DNA of 64,000 nt, taken from NCBI GenBank assembly GCA_022606425.2, contig JAHDVF020000211.1, positions 1,178,001-1,242,000 of the forward strand. The letters are read 5' to 3'. The position numbers and the translations under genes are program-made. Under the pieces are notes generated by a model. That model did not search any database and had not been told where the DNA came from. It saw nothing but the letters and a program-made list of their open reading frames with translations. The DNA is from Lepidostoma basale. Taxonomy: Eukaryota; Arthropoda; Insecta; Trichoptera; Lepidostomatidae. Below are positions 21,475 through 32,261 of the stretch, piece by piece (position 1 is the first letter of the stretch; every line of letters begins with the position of its first letter).

Positions 21475-21951
21475 CAGTGCTCCGCAATCTTTTCTCACCT
21501 ATGGCACACATAAGTTCTTCCTGGAATTCCGCGGCACACCAAAACCTTAAATTCGGTCTGGACGTGCGGGTCAATCAGCTTTGGAGACGTTTTTTTAGTT
21601 CATCGGCGACTTCCGGCTAGTAGAAATCAGCAGCGACGGTTTTTTTGCTCCTCCCGAAAGATGAAGGACCAAATTTTCGCGAATTCTACTGGCCGGAAGT
21701 CGCTGTTAAGTTACAAAAAATTGAGGTCGCCAGCATCTTCCAGCCAGTTGATATCAGCGGCGACCGATTTTTCACGAATAACCAAAAATAAACATAACAA
21801 AAAAGTCACCAATGTCTCCTGAACTGATTTATGAAAGATTCGACTCTTTCGAAATTCACGAGTTCCGAATATAACTAAATATTTTTTTCATTATGCGTTT
21901 GGTTGCGGCACACCTGCATCCGGCTCACGGCACACCGGTTGCGGAGCACTG
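21475..21951. mobile_element. Non-autonomous hAT element, 8-bp target duplication
   Basis: The ends are CAGTGCTCCGCAATC and, inverted, CAGTGCTCCGCAACC. CTCTAGTG is perfectly duplicated at 21467-21474 and 21952-21959. The CAGTG start and 8-bp duplication are diagnostic of hAT. The interior repeats GGCACAC motifs near both ends. 477 bp, no transposase. Confidence 0.9.
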
Positions 21952-21964
21952 CTCTAGTGGATAT

Positions 21965-23280
21965 GCTGCAAATTAAGATGAAAAATGTGTGCACAAAACG
22001 AAAATGGTATTTATCTGAATTATTTTACAAAACCAACAAATTTGTTTCAAATATGATACATTTTAAATTACTTTATATAGTGACACAACATAACATTTCC
22101 TGTGTCCAATTTTTTATTTCTAGACTTCAGCAGCGAGCTGTCGAGATTAATCGGATTTAAAATTAAAATAAGTATAGTATAGAAAAAAAAACTAAAAATA
22201 TACGTTTTACTCAAACTTAGGACGTTAACACTATGGAATTCCATATTGGATCAATTCCGAAAGAAAGTACAACACTTTGTTAGAACCACTTTTTAAAATG
22301 GGGCGTAGCGTAAAATTCTTATTTTAAAATTTAAAAAATATATTTTTACTTTCATGAAAAAAAATCTAAATTAGATTATTAACAACTCAAAAGTTTTTAA
22401 TTTTGAATACTTTTTGTAATTTAACTCCAATTCCCACGTTTGAAATGTTCCCGTTATTCCCCTCCCCCACTCCTCAATCCTAATTTTAAAAAAATATCCC
22501 CTACCTTAGACATAAATCCACCCACATTTTAGTGTATAAGTGACGATTCTGTATGATTTTATTGTTAACATTTGTACATCAAATAATAATGATAAGTGTT
22601 GTTAAAATACTAAGTGCAATTCTTTGAGTACGTTATTTTAGAAATCTCAGATATGATAATAACCCAGAATGAGTGGTGTACTCATGGGAATACATTATAA
22701 CCACTGTATGTCTATAAACATAATAATATTTAAGAATTCAAATCGTCAAAACTAATTGATCAATAGTGATTATTGTCATAAACCATAAACAAACGTTAAT
22801 AGTTATAGTTAAGATAAACAAGCCGAGATATCCCGACGATCGTTGTTTTCATTCAACAATAGAGACATCAGGTTGCCTACTTTGCACCGCGTTTTCAGAC
22901 ATGCGTAATATACGAGCTAGTATGCCCGTCAGATTAATATTACGATGTTTTTCGTATAATGCAGACGGGCCGAACATAAACTTGGAAATTTATTGAAGCT
23001 GGATTAATAATACAATAAAACAGGTAGAGATAAGATTACAATCAATAATTACCTGCAATATAACTTTATCTCGCTAGCGTTTCCTTGAAAGGTCAATGTA
23101 GCAAGACCAACAAGACACTAACGTAAACCATTACTTCTAATGGGACGTATTGAATTTAACGTTCTTGTATAATTTTTCATGTAATGATATAACGAGAGAA
23201 GGCCTTAAGTATAGATCAATAAATAAAATAAAGTGATGTTGACTTATGTAAATTTAAACCGTTTAATTGAACGACACCTA
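21965..23280. other. No recognisable feature
   Basis: AT-rich. 22790-22980 is less AT-rich and carries a 76-codon frame with no recognisable content. Confidence 0.3.
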
Positions 23281-23284
23281 CACA

Positions 23285-23360
23285 CATAGTACACCATCAC
23301 GCCGTACCCTCAAGTGGATAGGCAGATAAGATGAACCGCCAGATATTTCTGTCCAGAAGT
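23285..23360 (-). mobile_element. LINE-T 3' end
   Basis: ACCATCACGCCGTACCCTCA, then ATAGGCAGATAAGATGAACC. Only 75 bp remain. Confidence 0.5.
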
Positions 23361-23464
23361 TGTATGAGTTCATTAAACAATCCCAATACAAACACTTCTG
23401 ATTTTTGCAATATTGTCTTATGAACTTTAAAAAAAAATTACGCATTAAAACCAGTCAATCATTG

Positions 23465-23775
23465 ACCAGCTGGGTATAAGGGCAAGACTCTCGCGGATGT
23501 GCTCTCAGAGAGTGTTAAAATATTTTAGACGGAGAGATCAGGACAACCTTGAAAAGCTCATCATCATGGGCAAAGTGGAGGGAAGGCGACCACAAGGACG
23601 ACCACCGAGCCGCTGGTCCAATCAAATCAGGGACCTAACTGGCCTCTCATTAGCTGCAGCCTGGAGACTGACGGGTGATGGGAACGCATTGCGAGTCATG
23701 ATCAATGGTTTGTAGGATAGATACGACCATCATTCAGGAGGAATACGACTGAGAATAAAATAGAAATAAAATTAG
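23465..23775 (+). mobile_element. LINE C-terminal fragment, a further family
   Basis: The plus-strand frame at 23497-23715 reads LKYFRRRDQDNLEKLIIMGK, GRRPQGRPPSRWSNQIRDLT and a W...GDGNALR end, followed by GAAGAAGAAA. This is the C-terminal tail typical of insect LINE polyproteins (RGRSPTRWSDQI pattern). 5'-truncated but open over 70 codons. Confidence 0.65.
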
Positions 23776-23869
23776 AAGAAGAAAATAACGCATTATTAAA
23801 TCATATTTAGGCAATGAGAGGATTAGAGATACTTAAAGTGTAAAGTTTTCGAGTGATGTGTGAATAAAA

Positions 23870-23935
23870 CAATTATAAAGATTTTACTGAAATCTCTTGA
23901 TGGAAGTTCATTTTAAATAATAATAAAATAAAACA
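23870..23935. mobile_element. HH-B fragment, left of the R1 insertion
   Basis: GATTTTACTGAAATCTCTTG and TTCATTTTAAATAATAATAA match 37105-37140 and 37441-37480. The element continues at 28387 on the other side of the R1-clade insertion. Confidence 0.55.
23923..23935. repeat. Target duplication of the R1-clade element, left copy
   Basis: ATAAAATAAAACA, identical to 28387-28399. Confidence 0.8.
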
Positions 23936-24825
23936 GTATATAAGGTTCCCACCACCACCCGAGACTGTTATAGGACGCAGCGACGCCCTTTCGTCAGTCT
24001 CGCTGCACTATCTAGGCCTGTTCCTTGTCCATCCGGGACTTACGTTAATTTAATTTAGCCTTTTCTTGTCATCAATCAAAAGGGTGACAGACCACATTTA
24101 ATCTATTCTTTTAACCTTATATATCTCCCGCGCGGCCTCACATCTCTTTATTATGAAATAAAATCAGAAGTAAATATTATATAAAGCACACCTTAAATTA
24201 GTAAAAAAAAAAAAAAACAACACATTAAAATGATATAAAACACACATTAATTCACAATACACAATAGGACAAATATATAACAAACTAAATTTTAAAACAA
24301 GAAGAAGATGGTGTATGAGAGAGGCGGGAAGATGTTAAGTAAGAATGAATAAATTGGGATGGGATGGATAGAGGACAGGTTTTAGAAAGAGCAGAAATTA
24401 ATTTAAAAAAAACAGTATTTATAAAAGACACATTATAAACAGAAAAGTATATCAGAACACACCCACCAAGGGGCAGTGTAGACTTCCGGTCAAATACAAG
24501 GCAATGAACAGGAGCCAGTGGCAACATCCATGAGCAGCAACTCAGGGGCGCAGAAACAGAAAACAAAACTAAAATGCACAAAACTATTGTAACAATCATA
24601 GCGAACATACTATTCATAATTATCACAATAATTATAATAGCAATAATACCATAATAATAACATAACCAAAGACAAAGATAATAATAATCATTTATTTATA
24701 ACTATCAAAGTAATCATAATAGCAATAATAACACAACCAAAAACAAAGACAATTTTTAACAAATAATGCCAAATAATTTATAGAAACAACAACACGGCAC
24801 GAGAAGACATAGGGGAGTAAATAAA
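23936..24825 (-). other. 3' UTR of the R1-clade element
   Basis: Non-coding, A-rich on the plus strand with a 15-A run near 24208. The last 110 bp before the left duplication (23945-24060) are shared, inverted, with 52830-52925 and 55800-55930, which defines the family's 3' terminus. Confidence 0.65.
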
Positions 24826-27800
24826 TTACACATCCATTTCACTAAAAAGTTTTGTCCACGCACGAATAAAAGTACGAAGGCAACTGAAATTTTTATCGCT
24901 ACTTGTTAAGTCACTATTCCAAATTGGTCGATGATCCACTGTCACATTCTCAATCATGATATCTCTATCACTCTGCAAGAGACAGCACTCCCAGAGGATA
25001 TGGTGGGCCGTCTGGGGCCCCCCGCCGCACACACACTCCGGGTCCGGCGCCAGACTAAGATCATGGAGCCTGGCACGGAAATTGCCGTGCCCCGAAAGCA
25101 TCTGCACAACGTGATGGTCCAATCGCAGCCACTCACTACCCATCCTCCCAGTCACAGAGGGGAAGAAGGAGTAAGTCCACCTTCCTCTAGGAGAGATGTT
25201 CCATCTTTCCTGCCATGCCGACAGAGAAACCTCTCTTAAGCCCCTGCACAGGGCGGTGAAACCATCCTCATCGGAGTTAAATGTAATACCCAGATGGGTC
25301 ACACTCTCACCCCGCTTAAGGCGCCTCTTAGCAACGGCCTCAAGCACTTCCAGGTCGGCAGGAAGAACTCCCCCTATAACTGGAAGCGCCACTGAGGCCG
25401 CAGTCCTGTAAGCACCGGTCAGTGCAAGAAGAGGTATGCGTTGGCCTCTAAGCAGCGCCGAGGATACCGTCCGAGTAGCCAGACGTCCCGACCACACTCT
25501 TGCCGCGTATGTGATTCTTGACACATACACGGCTTGGTATAGTAGACGAGCCGCTGGCGTTCGAAGGCCCCAGGACGCAGTACTCAAACGCCGGACCTGC
25601 ATAAACAAATTCGCAGACCTCTCCGACACAGCCTTGACGTGCCCAAGGAAAGAGAGCGACACATCGACCTGAACACCAAGATATCGAAGTGAATTCTCAA
25701 ACTTGATGCTAGATTCATTCATCCGTATGACCGGGTTCCTGTTACGATTTAGGTTCCCACGGAGAAGCATGCCGGACGTCTTGGCAGGGGAAAAGGAAAG
25801 TTTATTGTCAATTCCCCAATTAGCTATCATATGCAGACAAGAATTTGAGATATTCTCAATCTCACGTCTGCTTCTGCCGGCCACCAGAAGCAGAGCATCA
25901 TCTGCATAGGCAACAATGGTTGAAATTCCCGGGAGAGGCAAGAGTAAGAGATCATCAAAAAGGATGTTCCACAGGGTTGGGCCAAGGACCGAACCCTGAG
26001 GACATCCCATCGTCGAAACCCTCTCAACTCGAGTCTCCCCATGAGATATCTCAACTCTCCTACCGCAGAAGTAATCTGAAATAATAAGGAACAATTCTTT
26101 TGGGCAACCGCGATCCTTCAGTTTCTTGAGAATCATCGGCCACCACGCATTGTCAAAAGCACCCTTGATGTCCAGGAATACTCCAAGGGCATATTTGTAC
26201 TCTTTATTTACAGAATCATTCACCCAGTCCAGAGAGTACCTAATTGCATCCTCCGTAGAACAGCCTCTCGTGAAGCCAAATTGGCGGGGGCACGGAGGAG
26301 TCAATAGGACATCGAGCCTGTTGCGTATCAGCCTCTCCAACACCTTACCCATGACAGGCAGGAGCGTGATAGGCCGATACGCACCAGGATCAGTACGTGA
26401 TTTGTCTCCAGACTTGGGAATGACCCTGATGGTACCTCTCTTCCAGTCTGTGGGGAAGACGCCTCTTCTCAAGCAAGACTGCATGACGAGAAGCATCTCC
26501 TCCTTAGCATATACCCAGACAGCTTTCACAATCATACCAGTAATCTTGTCCACCCCGGGTGCCTTATTTGAACCAAGGTTGCGAACGATGACCCCCAGTT
26601 CAGCTAAGGTGACTGCCGCAACAATTTTATCATTCTCCTGTGGAGGAGGAACACGACACGTAGCTCGAACCAGTTCGTGCGAAGAATTTTCAAAACTATT
26701 TGTCTCTAAGGGAGATAGCTTGTCCAGAAGCACCGACAGCGTCTCCGAGAGATTAGAAGTCTCCTGGCCGTCGCCAGTGATTATGGTGGAGAAGTAATCA
26801 CCCTCCAGAGACCTCGCCTTCCCGATTACACTGCAGATTGTCCAGGGATCCGAGTTTCCCACCTCAGTGACCCATTTCCGCCAAGAGGTAGTCTTGGCCA
26901 GCCTGAGGGTCTTAGAGTATGCATTTCTGGCAGAACGGAGTCCGTCCAGGAGAGCTCCCTCTCTCGTGGGAGAAAGTCCGCCCTTCCTGGCCTCTCCGGC
27001 CCGTCTGTATGCACTTCTATAAGCTCTTTTGGCTTCTGTACAGTCTGAGTTCCACCAGATTGATCGGACGCGCCGACCAGGCTTAGTGCGACCCAGGGCT
27101 GTATCAGCCGATCTGACTACCGCTCGGCTGAAATGGTTCCCTAACTCATCAGGATTTTCAACGGCGACCACCCTAACCTCACTCAGCTCGTCTCTCAGGG
27201 TATCGCGGAATCGGTCCCAGTCAGCGTCAGCTGTCCGGAATCGCCACTGACCCCGTTCTGTCTATCTCACCGCGCCCCCGACCGAAAAGGTGATGAGACG
27301 ATGATCGCTAGGAACATCGCACTCATGCACTGTCCAGTCGAAGACACAGGGGGACAGCAGACTCGAGCAGAGCGTGACGTCAATACGACTCTCCCCACAA
27401 GGTCCGGCGAAAGTAGGGAGCTTCCCTGGTTGGTTGAGAACGTGTAGGCCTGAAGAGACCACAAATTCCTCAACCTGTTCAGTTCGCTCCCTACTTCCAT
27501 GGTTCCTCGTGGTCTCAAACCAAAGCGGAGAATGCGCATTGAAGTCACCACCAATTAAAACTGGTCGATCACCAGCCCTCTCCAGAATTCTCTGTAGAGC
27601 GCTGATATACGGCCCAGCAGGGTCACCATACTTGAAGTAAACGGAGACAATGATGATTTCCTTACCTCCGATCACAACAGTAGCACAGACGACATCCTCA
27701 CTAGAGAGGCCCTCCAACAGGAGAGGGCGTATTGCCGGGTTGACAATAACAATCCCCGCTCTGGGGGAGGAACCTCTCTCAAGGACAAAACTGGGGTCAT

Positions 27801-27954
27801 CAAATCCGCGTGTTCTGCCTCCCCAAGTATACTGCTCCTGGATCAAAACCAAATCAAGCTTCTTTTCATGAGTCACACGCGACAACAGGAGAGTTGCAGC
27901 GCGCGATCGTCCTAAATTTACCTGCCCCAGTTTGGTGTGCGGTCTAGCAGCCAT
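24826..27954 (-). pseudogene. R1-clade ORF2: endonuclease and reverse transcriptase, one amber codon
   Basis: Encodes the enzyme for target-primed reverse transcription. The ATG at 27954-27952 overlaps the end of ORF1. The first 230 residues are the endonuclease: QVN, the E of LIQEQ (about residue 40), GGDFNAH (136-141), RID (190-192) and SDH (216-218) are all in place. A TAG at 27264-27262 then stops the frame. The same frame continues without further stops for 811 codons: TERGQWRFR and a DWDRFRDTL linker lead to the reverse transcriptase, with FLDIKGAFD, GCPQGSVLGP and the catalytic YADD (about residues 422-425, counted from codon 27171). The C-terminus has C-V-C...HHILWEC, a CCHC motif. 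Total length is about 1042 codons, usual for R1-clade ORF2. One nonsense mutation (likely CAG to TAG) appears to be the only lesion, so the insertion is young. Confidence 0.9.
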
Positions 27955-28383
27955 AGTCGGTATTTCTTACCACCGACTGTATGGCCGCCAGATACGCTGG
28001 GCAGTTCTGATCACCCGTGGAATGACTCGCCAGCTTGCGGAAGTGCGTGCAGGTGGCACACTTTCTGGGACTGTCCTTGTTCGGACAGTCCTTCTCTTGA
28101 TGGCCCTTGACGGCGCACCCGCGGCAGGTGTCCTCTTTCTGTGGGCACCGTCCAACCATATGGCCGTATAGGTGGCACTTATAACAGCGCACGGCGCCCA
28201 CAAAATCGCGGCATCTGCACGCACTCCAGCCCATATATATGTACCCGGTCGCAATAAAGGCGACCCTGGCCACTGGATTAACCGTAAAAACACCGTTCGT
28301 TTTATCTCCACCCTTCTTACCAAACGTGGAGACCCACTTGAATGATCTTATGAAATCTTCTTCACTAAGGGAAGAAGGGGAGC
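27944..28383 (-). pseudogene. R1-clade ORF1 (gag-like), C-terminal part with zinc knuckles
   Basis: Nucleic-acid-binding protein that packages the element RNA. The frame is open from the truncation point (SEEDFIRSFKWVSTFG...) through GVFTVNPVARVAFIATGY to a stop at 27946-27944. Two classical CX2CX4HX4C knuckles are seen (CYKCHLYGHMVGRC and CRGCAVKGHQEKDC), then a third cysteine cluster (CATC...DQNC). The N-terminal portion is missing because the insertion is 5'-truncated at 28386. ORF1 and ORF2 overlap in ATGGCTGCTAG, so ORF2 translation may depend on reinitiation or coupling. An alternative frame here is a shadow. Confidence 0.85.
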
Positions 28384-28386
28384 ACT

Positions 28387-28515
28387 ATAAAATAAAACAA
28401 TGTTTTTTAGTTGTTACTTTAACTTTTGTCTTTATTTCGACAGCGACTGGTTTCGCAAGGTTGGCACCGACAGACTGGTCTGTCGCCGTCGTTTGTGTCA
28501 TCTGTTGTGTCGGTG
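28387..28515. mobile_element. HH-B fragment, right of the R1 insertion
   Basis: Continues the element at 23870-23935: right copy of the duplication (28387-28399), then TTTAGTTGTTACTTTAAC, TTTTGTCTTTATTTCGACAG and CGACTGGTTTCGCAAGG. It matches 3440-3510, which lacks the insertion. Confidence 0.65.
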
Positions 28516-28519
28516 GTTT

Positions 28520-29560
28520 TATTGAAACGTTAGAACAATTACGTTTGAAATATTATGGTTAGTTTATATCGATCTCAGTTTATCAAATATTAAAAACTAT
28601 GGTGAATAATCAGTGATTAAAATAAGCAAATTTCCGATTTAAAAACCAATCATAGAATTTGGGTTGTCAATATTATCATTCGATAATCAAAGATATTTAG
28701 TGCTTCTCAAATCGAAGCAATCGTGATATTCCTAAGTAACTGTTCATCTTAAATATTTCTCATCTGATAGTCACGTCAGTTAACGGAAATCGTGTCCAAT
28801 GATCATGGATGGGAATAATAATAATAATTCTCATCACGATCTATGTATGTCTCAGCGCGTTGACAAATGACATATACTCGTAGTCATGTTGGCAGGTTTT
28901 CAATTGTAACGTTCATCTTTTTTTATGTTATAGTCATTGTTTTATAATGTAGTGCTCGCGTAAATGAACATTAATTTATTTTTCCGTAATTACATCACGT
29001 ATATAGTCGAGATTTTTCTCGTTAGAAATGTGTCCGGGATAAAGAAGAAACTATATTCAAGGAATAGATCGACAACGAACGGTATCGGTAGCATGGATGG
29101 ATGGAATAAATAAAGAATGAAAAAAGATAATATATTTATTGACAGTTGCAAAAGCCATCCGGCCTTACAAAATGACGTGATGAGAATTAAGACTCTCGTA
29201 TTGCAGTCTTATGTGGAACTTTTATAGATAAACGATCACAACACTCATATATATATTAGAAATTACTCTAAGCAAAACATTCCATTAATAATAAGAAAAA
29301 AGTTCCATTAACCGTATTATTTCTTATAAAGCAGGTTGTGTAAATATAAGTGGCAAGAAAAGAGCCTCCACGTGTGGTGTTATTATACATAACTCCCGGT
29401 GCTCTTGGAAACGACTCAAAGTCGGCCAAACCTTCTACCCCATACCAAGGAAAATAGTAGATACACTATTTATGGGCATTTCTACGAGACTAACATGCCA
29501 TTGACACGAAGAAGGGTGTAACAACGTTTAATTCACTGTACGTTTCTAATTTATAATAAT
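28520..29560. other. No recognisable feature
   Basis: AT-rich unique sequence. Confidence 0.35.
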
Positions 29561-29564
29561 AGCG

Positions 29565-30025
29565 CCCTTATTTATGGAAGCGAAGCATGGAACTGGCAAA
29601 AGTAGGATGAAAGTAGAATAAATACAATAGAAATGACATCACTTAGAAGAATGTGTAGATACTCTGTGTATGATAGAGTGTCGAATGAAACTATAAGAAG
29701 TGAATGCGGTGCGAATGATGGTGTTAAAAACAAAATAATGAAAGGATCATTAAGATGGTTTGGACATATGGAAAGAATGAATGAAGAAAGAATGGTAAAA
29801 AAAATATATGTTAACGATGTAAATGGAACCAGAAATAGAGGAAGACCGAGGAAAACGTGACACGATCAAATAAATCAAATATTGAATGTCGGCCATGTGA
29901 GGAGTCAGAGAAATGCGCGTGCATGACACGATGTATGAATGTTGAGGAAGCGAGAGAAATATGTCCGGAAAGAAAAGTGTGGCAGTCCATTCTTTCTACC
30001 TACCCCTTCGGAGAGACGAATTGAA
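29565..30025 (+). mobile_element. LINE-T 3' part, nearly continuous
   Basis: LIYGSEAWNWQK, then a TAG, then DESRINTIEM and LRRMCRYSVYDRVSNETIRS, GSLRWFGHMERMNEERMVKK and RNRGRPRKT (frame at 29633-29860). Then follow the RACMTRCMNVEEAREICPE-type end and the TACCCCTTCGGAGAGACG 3' terminus. Several stops and a frameshift after RGRPRKT. Confidence 0.75.
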
Positions 30026-30044
30026 GGTAAGTTAATTTTTTTTT

Positions 30045-30200
30045 GAATAGCGCCGTTTTCGTGAGTAACTCACCTCAAGGGCGCTTTGACAACGTCATGA
30101 GAGCTGCATCTGACGCTGGCGATCAGATATTAGTTGATTATATTTTATGTGATATTTTAAAATGGTGGGATCATAAGTTAGATTTAAATTATATTATTAA
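30045..30200 (-). mobile_element. LINE-CR 3' UTR fragment
   Basis: AATAGCGCCGTTTTCGTGAG and CTCACCTCAAGGGCGCTTTG are the complement of the UTR at 4225-4270. Confidence 0.5.
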
Positions 30201-30204
30201 TAAA

Positions 30205-30495
30205 TTCTAAAACATTTAGAACGCATGGATGGAGAAAGAATGGTTAAGAAAGTATACGTTAATGATGTAAATGGGGTACAAAGTCGAGGCAGACCGAGGA
30301 AAACATGGCATGACCAAATTAATAAAATTTTAAAGGTTGGTCATGTTAGAAGCGGAGGAATCGATGTGCGTGTATGACTCGTTGTATGAATGTGGAGGAA
30401 GCTAGGGAGGTTTGCCAGGATAGAGTAGTGTGGCGGTTTATTCTCTCTGTCTACCCCTGCGGGGAAACGGCGTGATGGTTTGTTTGTTTGCTAAA
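30205..30495 (+). mobile_element. LINE-T 3' end with (TTTG)n tail
   Basis: ERMDGERMVKKVYVNDVNGV and RGRPRKTWHDQINKILKVGH are readable, then a frameshift and CMTRCMNVEEAREVCQDRVV. It ends CCCCTGCGGGGAAACGGCGT and GTTTGTTTGTTTG near 30490. Confidence 0.75.
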
Positions 30496-30537
30496 ACATT
30501 TTCTTAACAAATTCAAAGGATTTTAGGAAAAGTCTAA

Positions 30538-30756
30538 AGGCAGAAACATACTACTAACACGCCACGCCACCCGATGCCACGTGATGCGTGTTGAGTCGAA
30601 TCATTGTATTGTTTTCTATGGATAGAATCACTCTATGAACACCCGACGCGACGCCATGCGCGCACACGCCACCCGATCCAGACGAGTTAGATCGATATGT
30701 TGCCGATGGTATGAGTAAACACGCCACGTCGCGTGTTAATAGTATGTTTCTGCCCT
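30538..30756. mobile_element. MITE with about 26-bp inverted repeats
   Basis: AGGCAGAAACATACTACTAA at the left faces, inverted, AGGGCAGAAACATACTATTA. Flanks TAA and TAC suggest a 3-bp TWA-type duplication with one change, so PIF/Harbinger-like is most likely. 219 bp, no frame, CpG-rich interior. Confidence 0.65.
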
Positions 30757-30829
30757 TACTTGCATGAATTAGTTACTAAAAAAGAATAGACGAATCGTTT
30801 AAAGTACTTTCTCAGTTAGATATATGATA

Positions 30830-31025
30830 GAAATTCACTACGGGTCCTGCCAGGACTGCGGGTCCTGGCGGTTGTAATAACTTGAATCAAACTATCTGAT
30901 ACGCAGCAGCCAAGCGGCGATGGGAGAGTCGTTAATTGGATCCCCGCGTTAATTAGGGCGGGAACTTTCTCGTACAAACAGAGGGAATATTAATTGGGAC
31001 CCAGAAAAGGGAGAGCGAAATCAAA
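30830..31025. other. Unique islet with clustered homeodomain-type sites
   Basis: GTTAATTGG, GTTAATTAGG and ATTAATTGGG occur within about 55 bp (30930-30990) in a GC-richer block that matches no repeat. Possible regulatory element; unproven. Confidence 0.2.
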
Positions 31026-31405
31026 ACCAAAAAATCAAAAATGGCATTTTTAAAAAGGGCAAAGAAGATTATGCTGATAAAAAAATCATCAAATTCATTT
31101 CAGAAAGCGATAATTTTTAAAATTAAATTGGAGCATCAGTTTTCAAATAATAATTCACCAATTATAAAAACGGCGACGAAATATTAAATACAATAAAACA
31201 AAATGTATATAATTTCTATTCGGCAGATAAATTCATCTCTTTTATATCAAAACTCAAAACACGGATAATAAAAATAAAAATGTTATAGAAAAAAAACGTA
31301 CAGAGATCATACTTGTATTGACACTTATGATAATGGAATGGTTGAATTAATAAATTCAATGCATGCCCTTCCTAAACAGATCGCAAGATCTACAGAAAGA
31401 CGAAT
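31026..31405. other. No recognisable feature
   Basis: AT-rich. Confidence 0.3.
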
Positions 31406-31409
31406 AATA

Positions 31410-31665
31410 AAACTAACTAACTTACCATCGTAAACATATACTTTTTATAATCCATTTATAACACCATCATTCGAACCGCATTCACTTCTTATGTTTTCAT
31501 TCGACACTCTATCATAAACAGAGTATTCGCACATTCGTCTAAGAGATCTCATTTTTACTGCATTTATCCTACTTTCATCCTTCTTTTGCCAGTTCCATGC
31601 TTCGCTTCCATTCATAAGGGTCGGTAGAAGAACACCATTATGCACTGCCATTTTAGCTTAAGAGA
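31410..31665 (-). mobile_element. LINE-T fragment
   Basis: Minus-strand frame MAVHNGVLLPTLMNGSEAWN, QKKDESRINAVKMRSLRRMC and EYSVYDRVSNENIRSECGSN is open over 68 codons. It is then cut and joined to a remnant of the 3' end near 31412-31440. Confidence 0.7.
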
Positions 31666-31781
31666 ATAATAAATACATAAATATGATCCAATTAGTCAGA
31701 ACTAATGTACATACTTTCCGGTTCTAATAGAGTTTTCTCATTATGTGACATAATTCTCCACAAAACATTATCACTTCATTT

Positions 31782-32025
31782 TATTATTATTTTGTTGAAT
31801 CGCTCTTTACACCATTACAGCGCGAGCCAAATCGATGTAAAGGGTATAGCTATTACACTGATTCTCGTGACATGTGATAGGTAGCTAATCTATCGCCATT
31901 TTATTTTCACGTGAATTCTGTATCAGACCAATGACAGTGTGACAATTACACTGCCTTCGCTGGGAATCGAACCCGAGACCTTCGGTATGGCAGTCAAATC
32001 ACTTGCCACTCGGCCACGAAGGTCG
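31782..32025 (-). mobile_element. tRNA-derived SINE, near full length
   Basis: Complete from the 3' TTATTATTATTTTGTTGAAT to CCACTCGGCCACGAAGGTCG. The B box reads GGGAATCGAACCC on the plus strand. Confidence 0.8.
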
Positions 32026-32256
32026 CCGGATAACGCAAATACCTAGCGGTTTCCTAAATATAAGTGCAAATGAAATACCTTCGCGATAATTGACTATATC
32101 TGTCAATAAGCAAAGCAAACGACATATAAATATTTTGTAATAAAAATAATACGGACGAGTAAAAATAATAAGTGCTTGAAAGCTAAAGATCAAAGTTAAC
32201 CCGAAGGCATAAAGCTGTCGACGAGAGGATAATTACTATATTACTTCACATCCGAA

Positions 32257-32261
32257 CCACG
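32257..32261. repeat. Transib target duplication, left copy
   Basis: CCACG, repeated at 35188-35192. Transib elements make GC-rich 5-bp duplications. Confidence 0.75.

Larger units (their letters stand above)
23936..28386 (-). mobile_element. R1-clade non-LTR retrotransposon, 5'-truncated
   Basis: A 4451-bp insertion bracketed by 13-bp duplications. In minus-strand order it holds the C-terminal part of ORF1 with CCHC knuckles, ORF2 with apurinic-type endonuclease, reverse transcriptase and a C-terminal CCHC motif, and an 890-bp 3' UTR. This domain order, and the 11-nt ORF1/ORF2 overlap, fit the R1 clade. The clade includes elements with specific targets (28S rDNA, telomeric repeats). This copy sits in a hammerhead repeat, so it is either a generalist or inserted off target. 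3' UTR ends of the same family are at 52820-52935 and 55735-55935. Confidence 0.85.

Noticed and set aside
24205..24225. Poly(A) tail marking a plus-strand retroposon
   Set aside because: The run lies inside the 3' UTR of the minus-strand R1-clade element, whose ends are fixed by target duplications further out.
26126..26797. 223-codon plus-strand open frame
   Set aside because: It lies antisense to the R1-clade reverse transcriptase and its composition is explained by that coding strand.
27967..28323. 118-codon minus-strand frame overlapping ORF1
   Set aside because: Out-of-frame shadow of the zinc-knuckle ORF1; it has no motif of its own.
23936..28386. R1 at its usual 28S rDNA site
   Set aside because: The flanks are a hammerhead repeat, not ribosomal DNA.
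28425..28510. Firm hammerhead call for HH-B
   Set aside because: GAAACC and the repeat context fit, but the CUGANGA core is not recognisable in this copy, so only the repeat family is reported.
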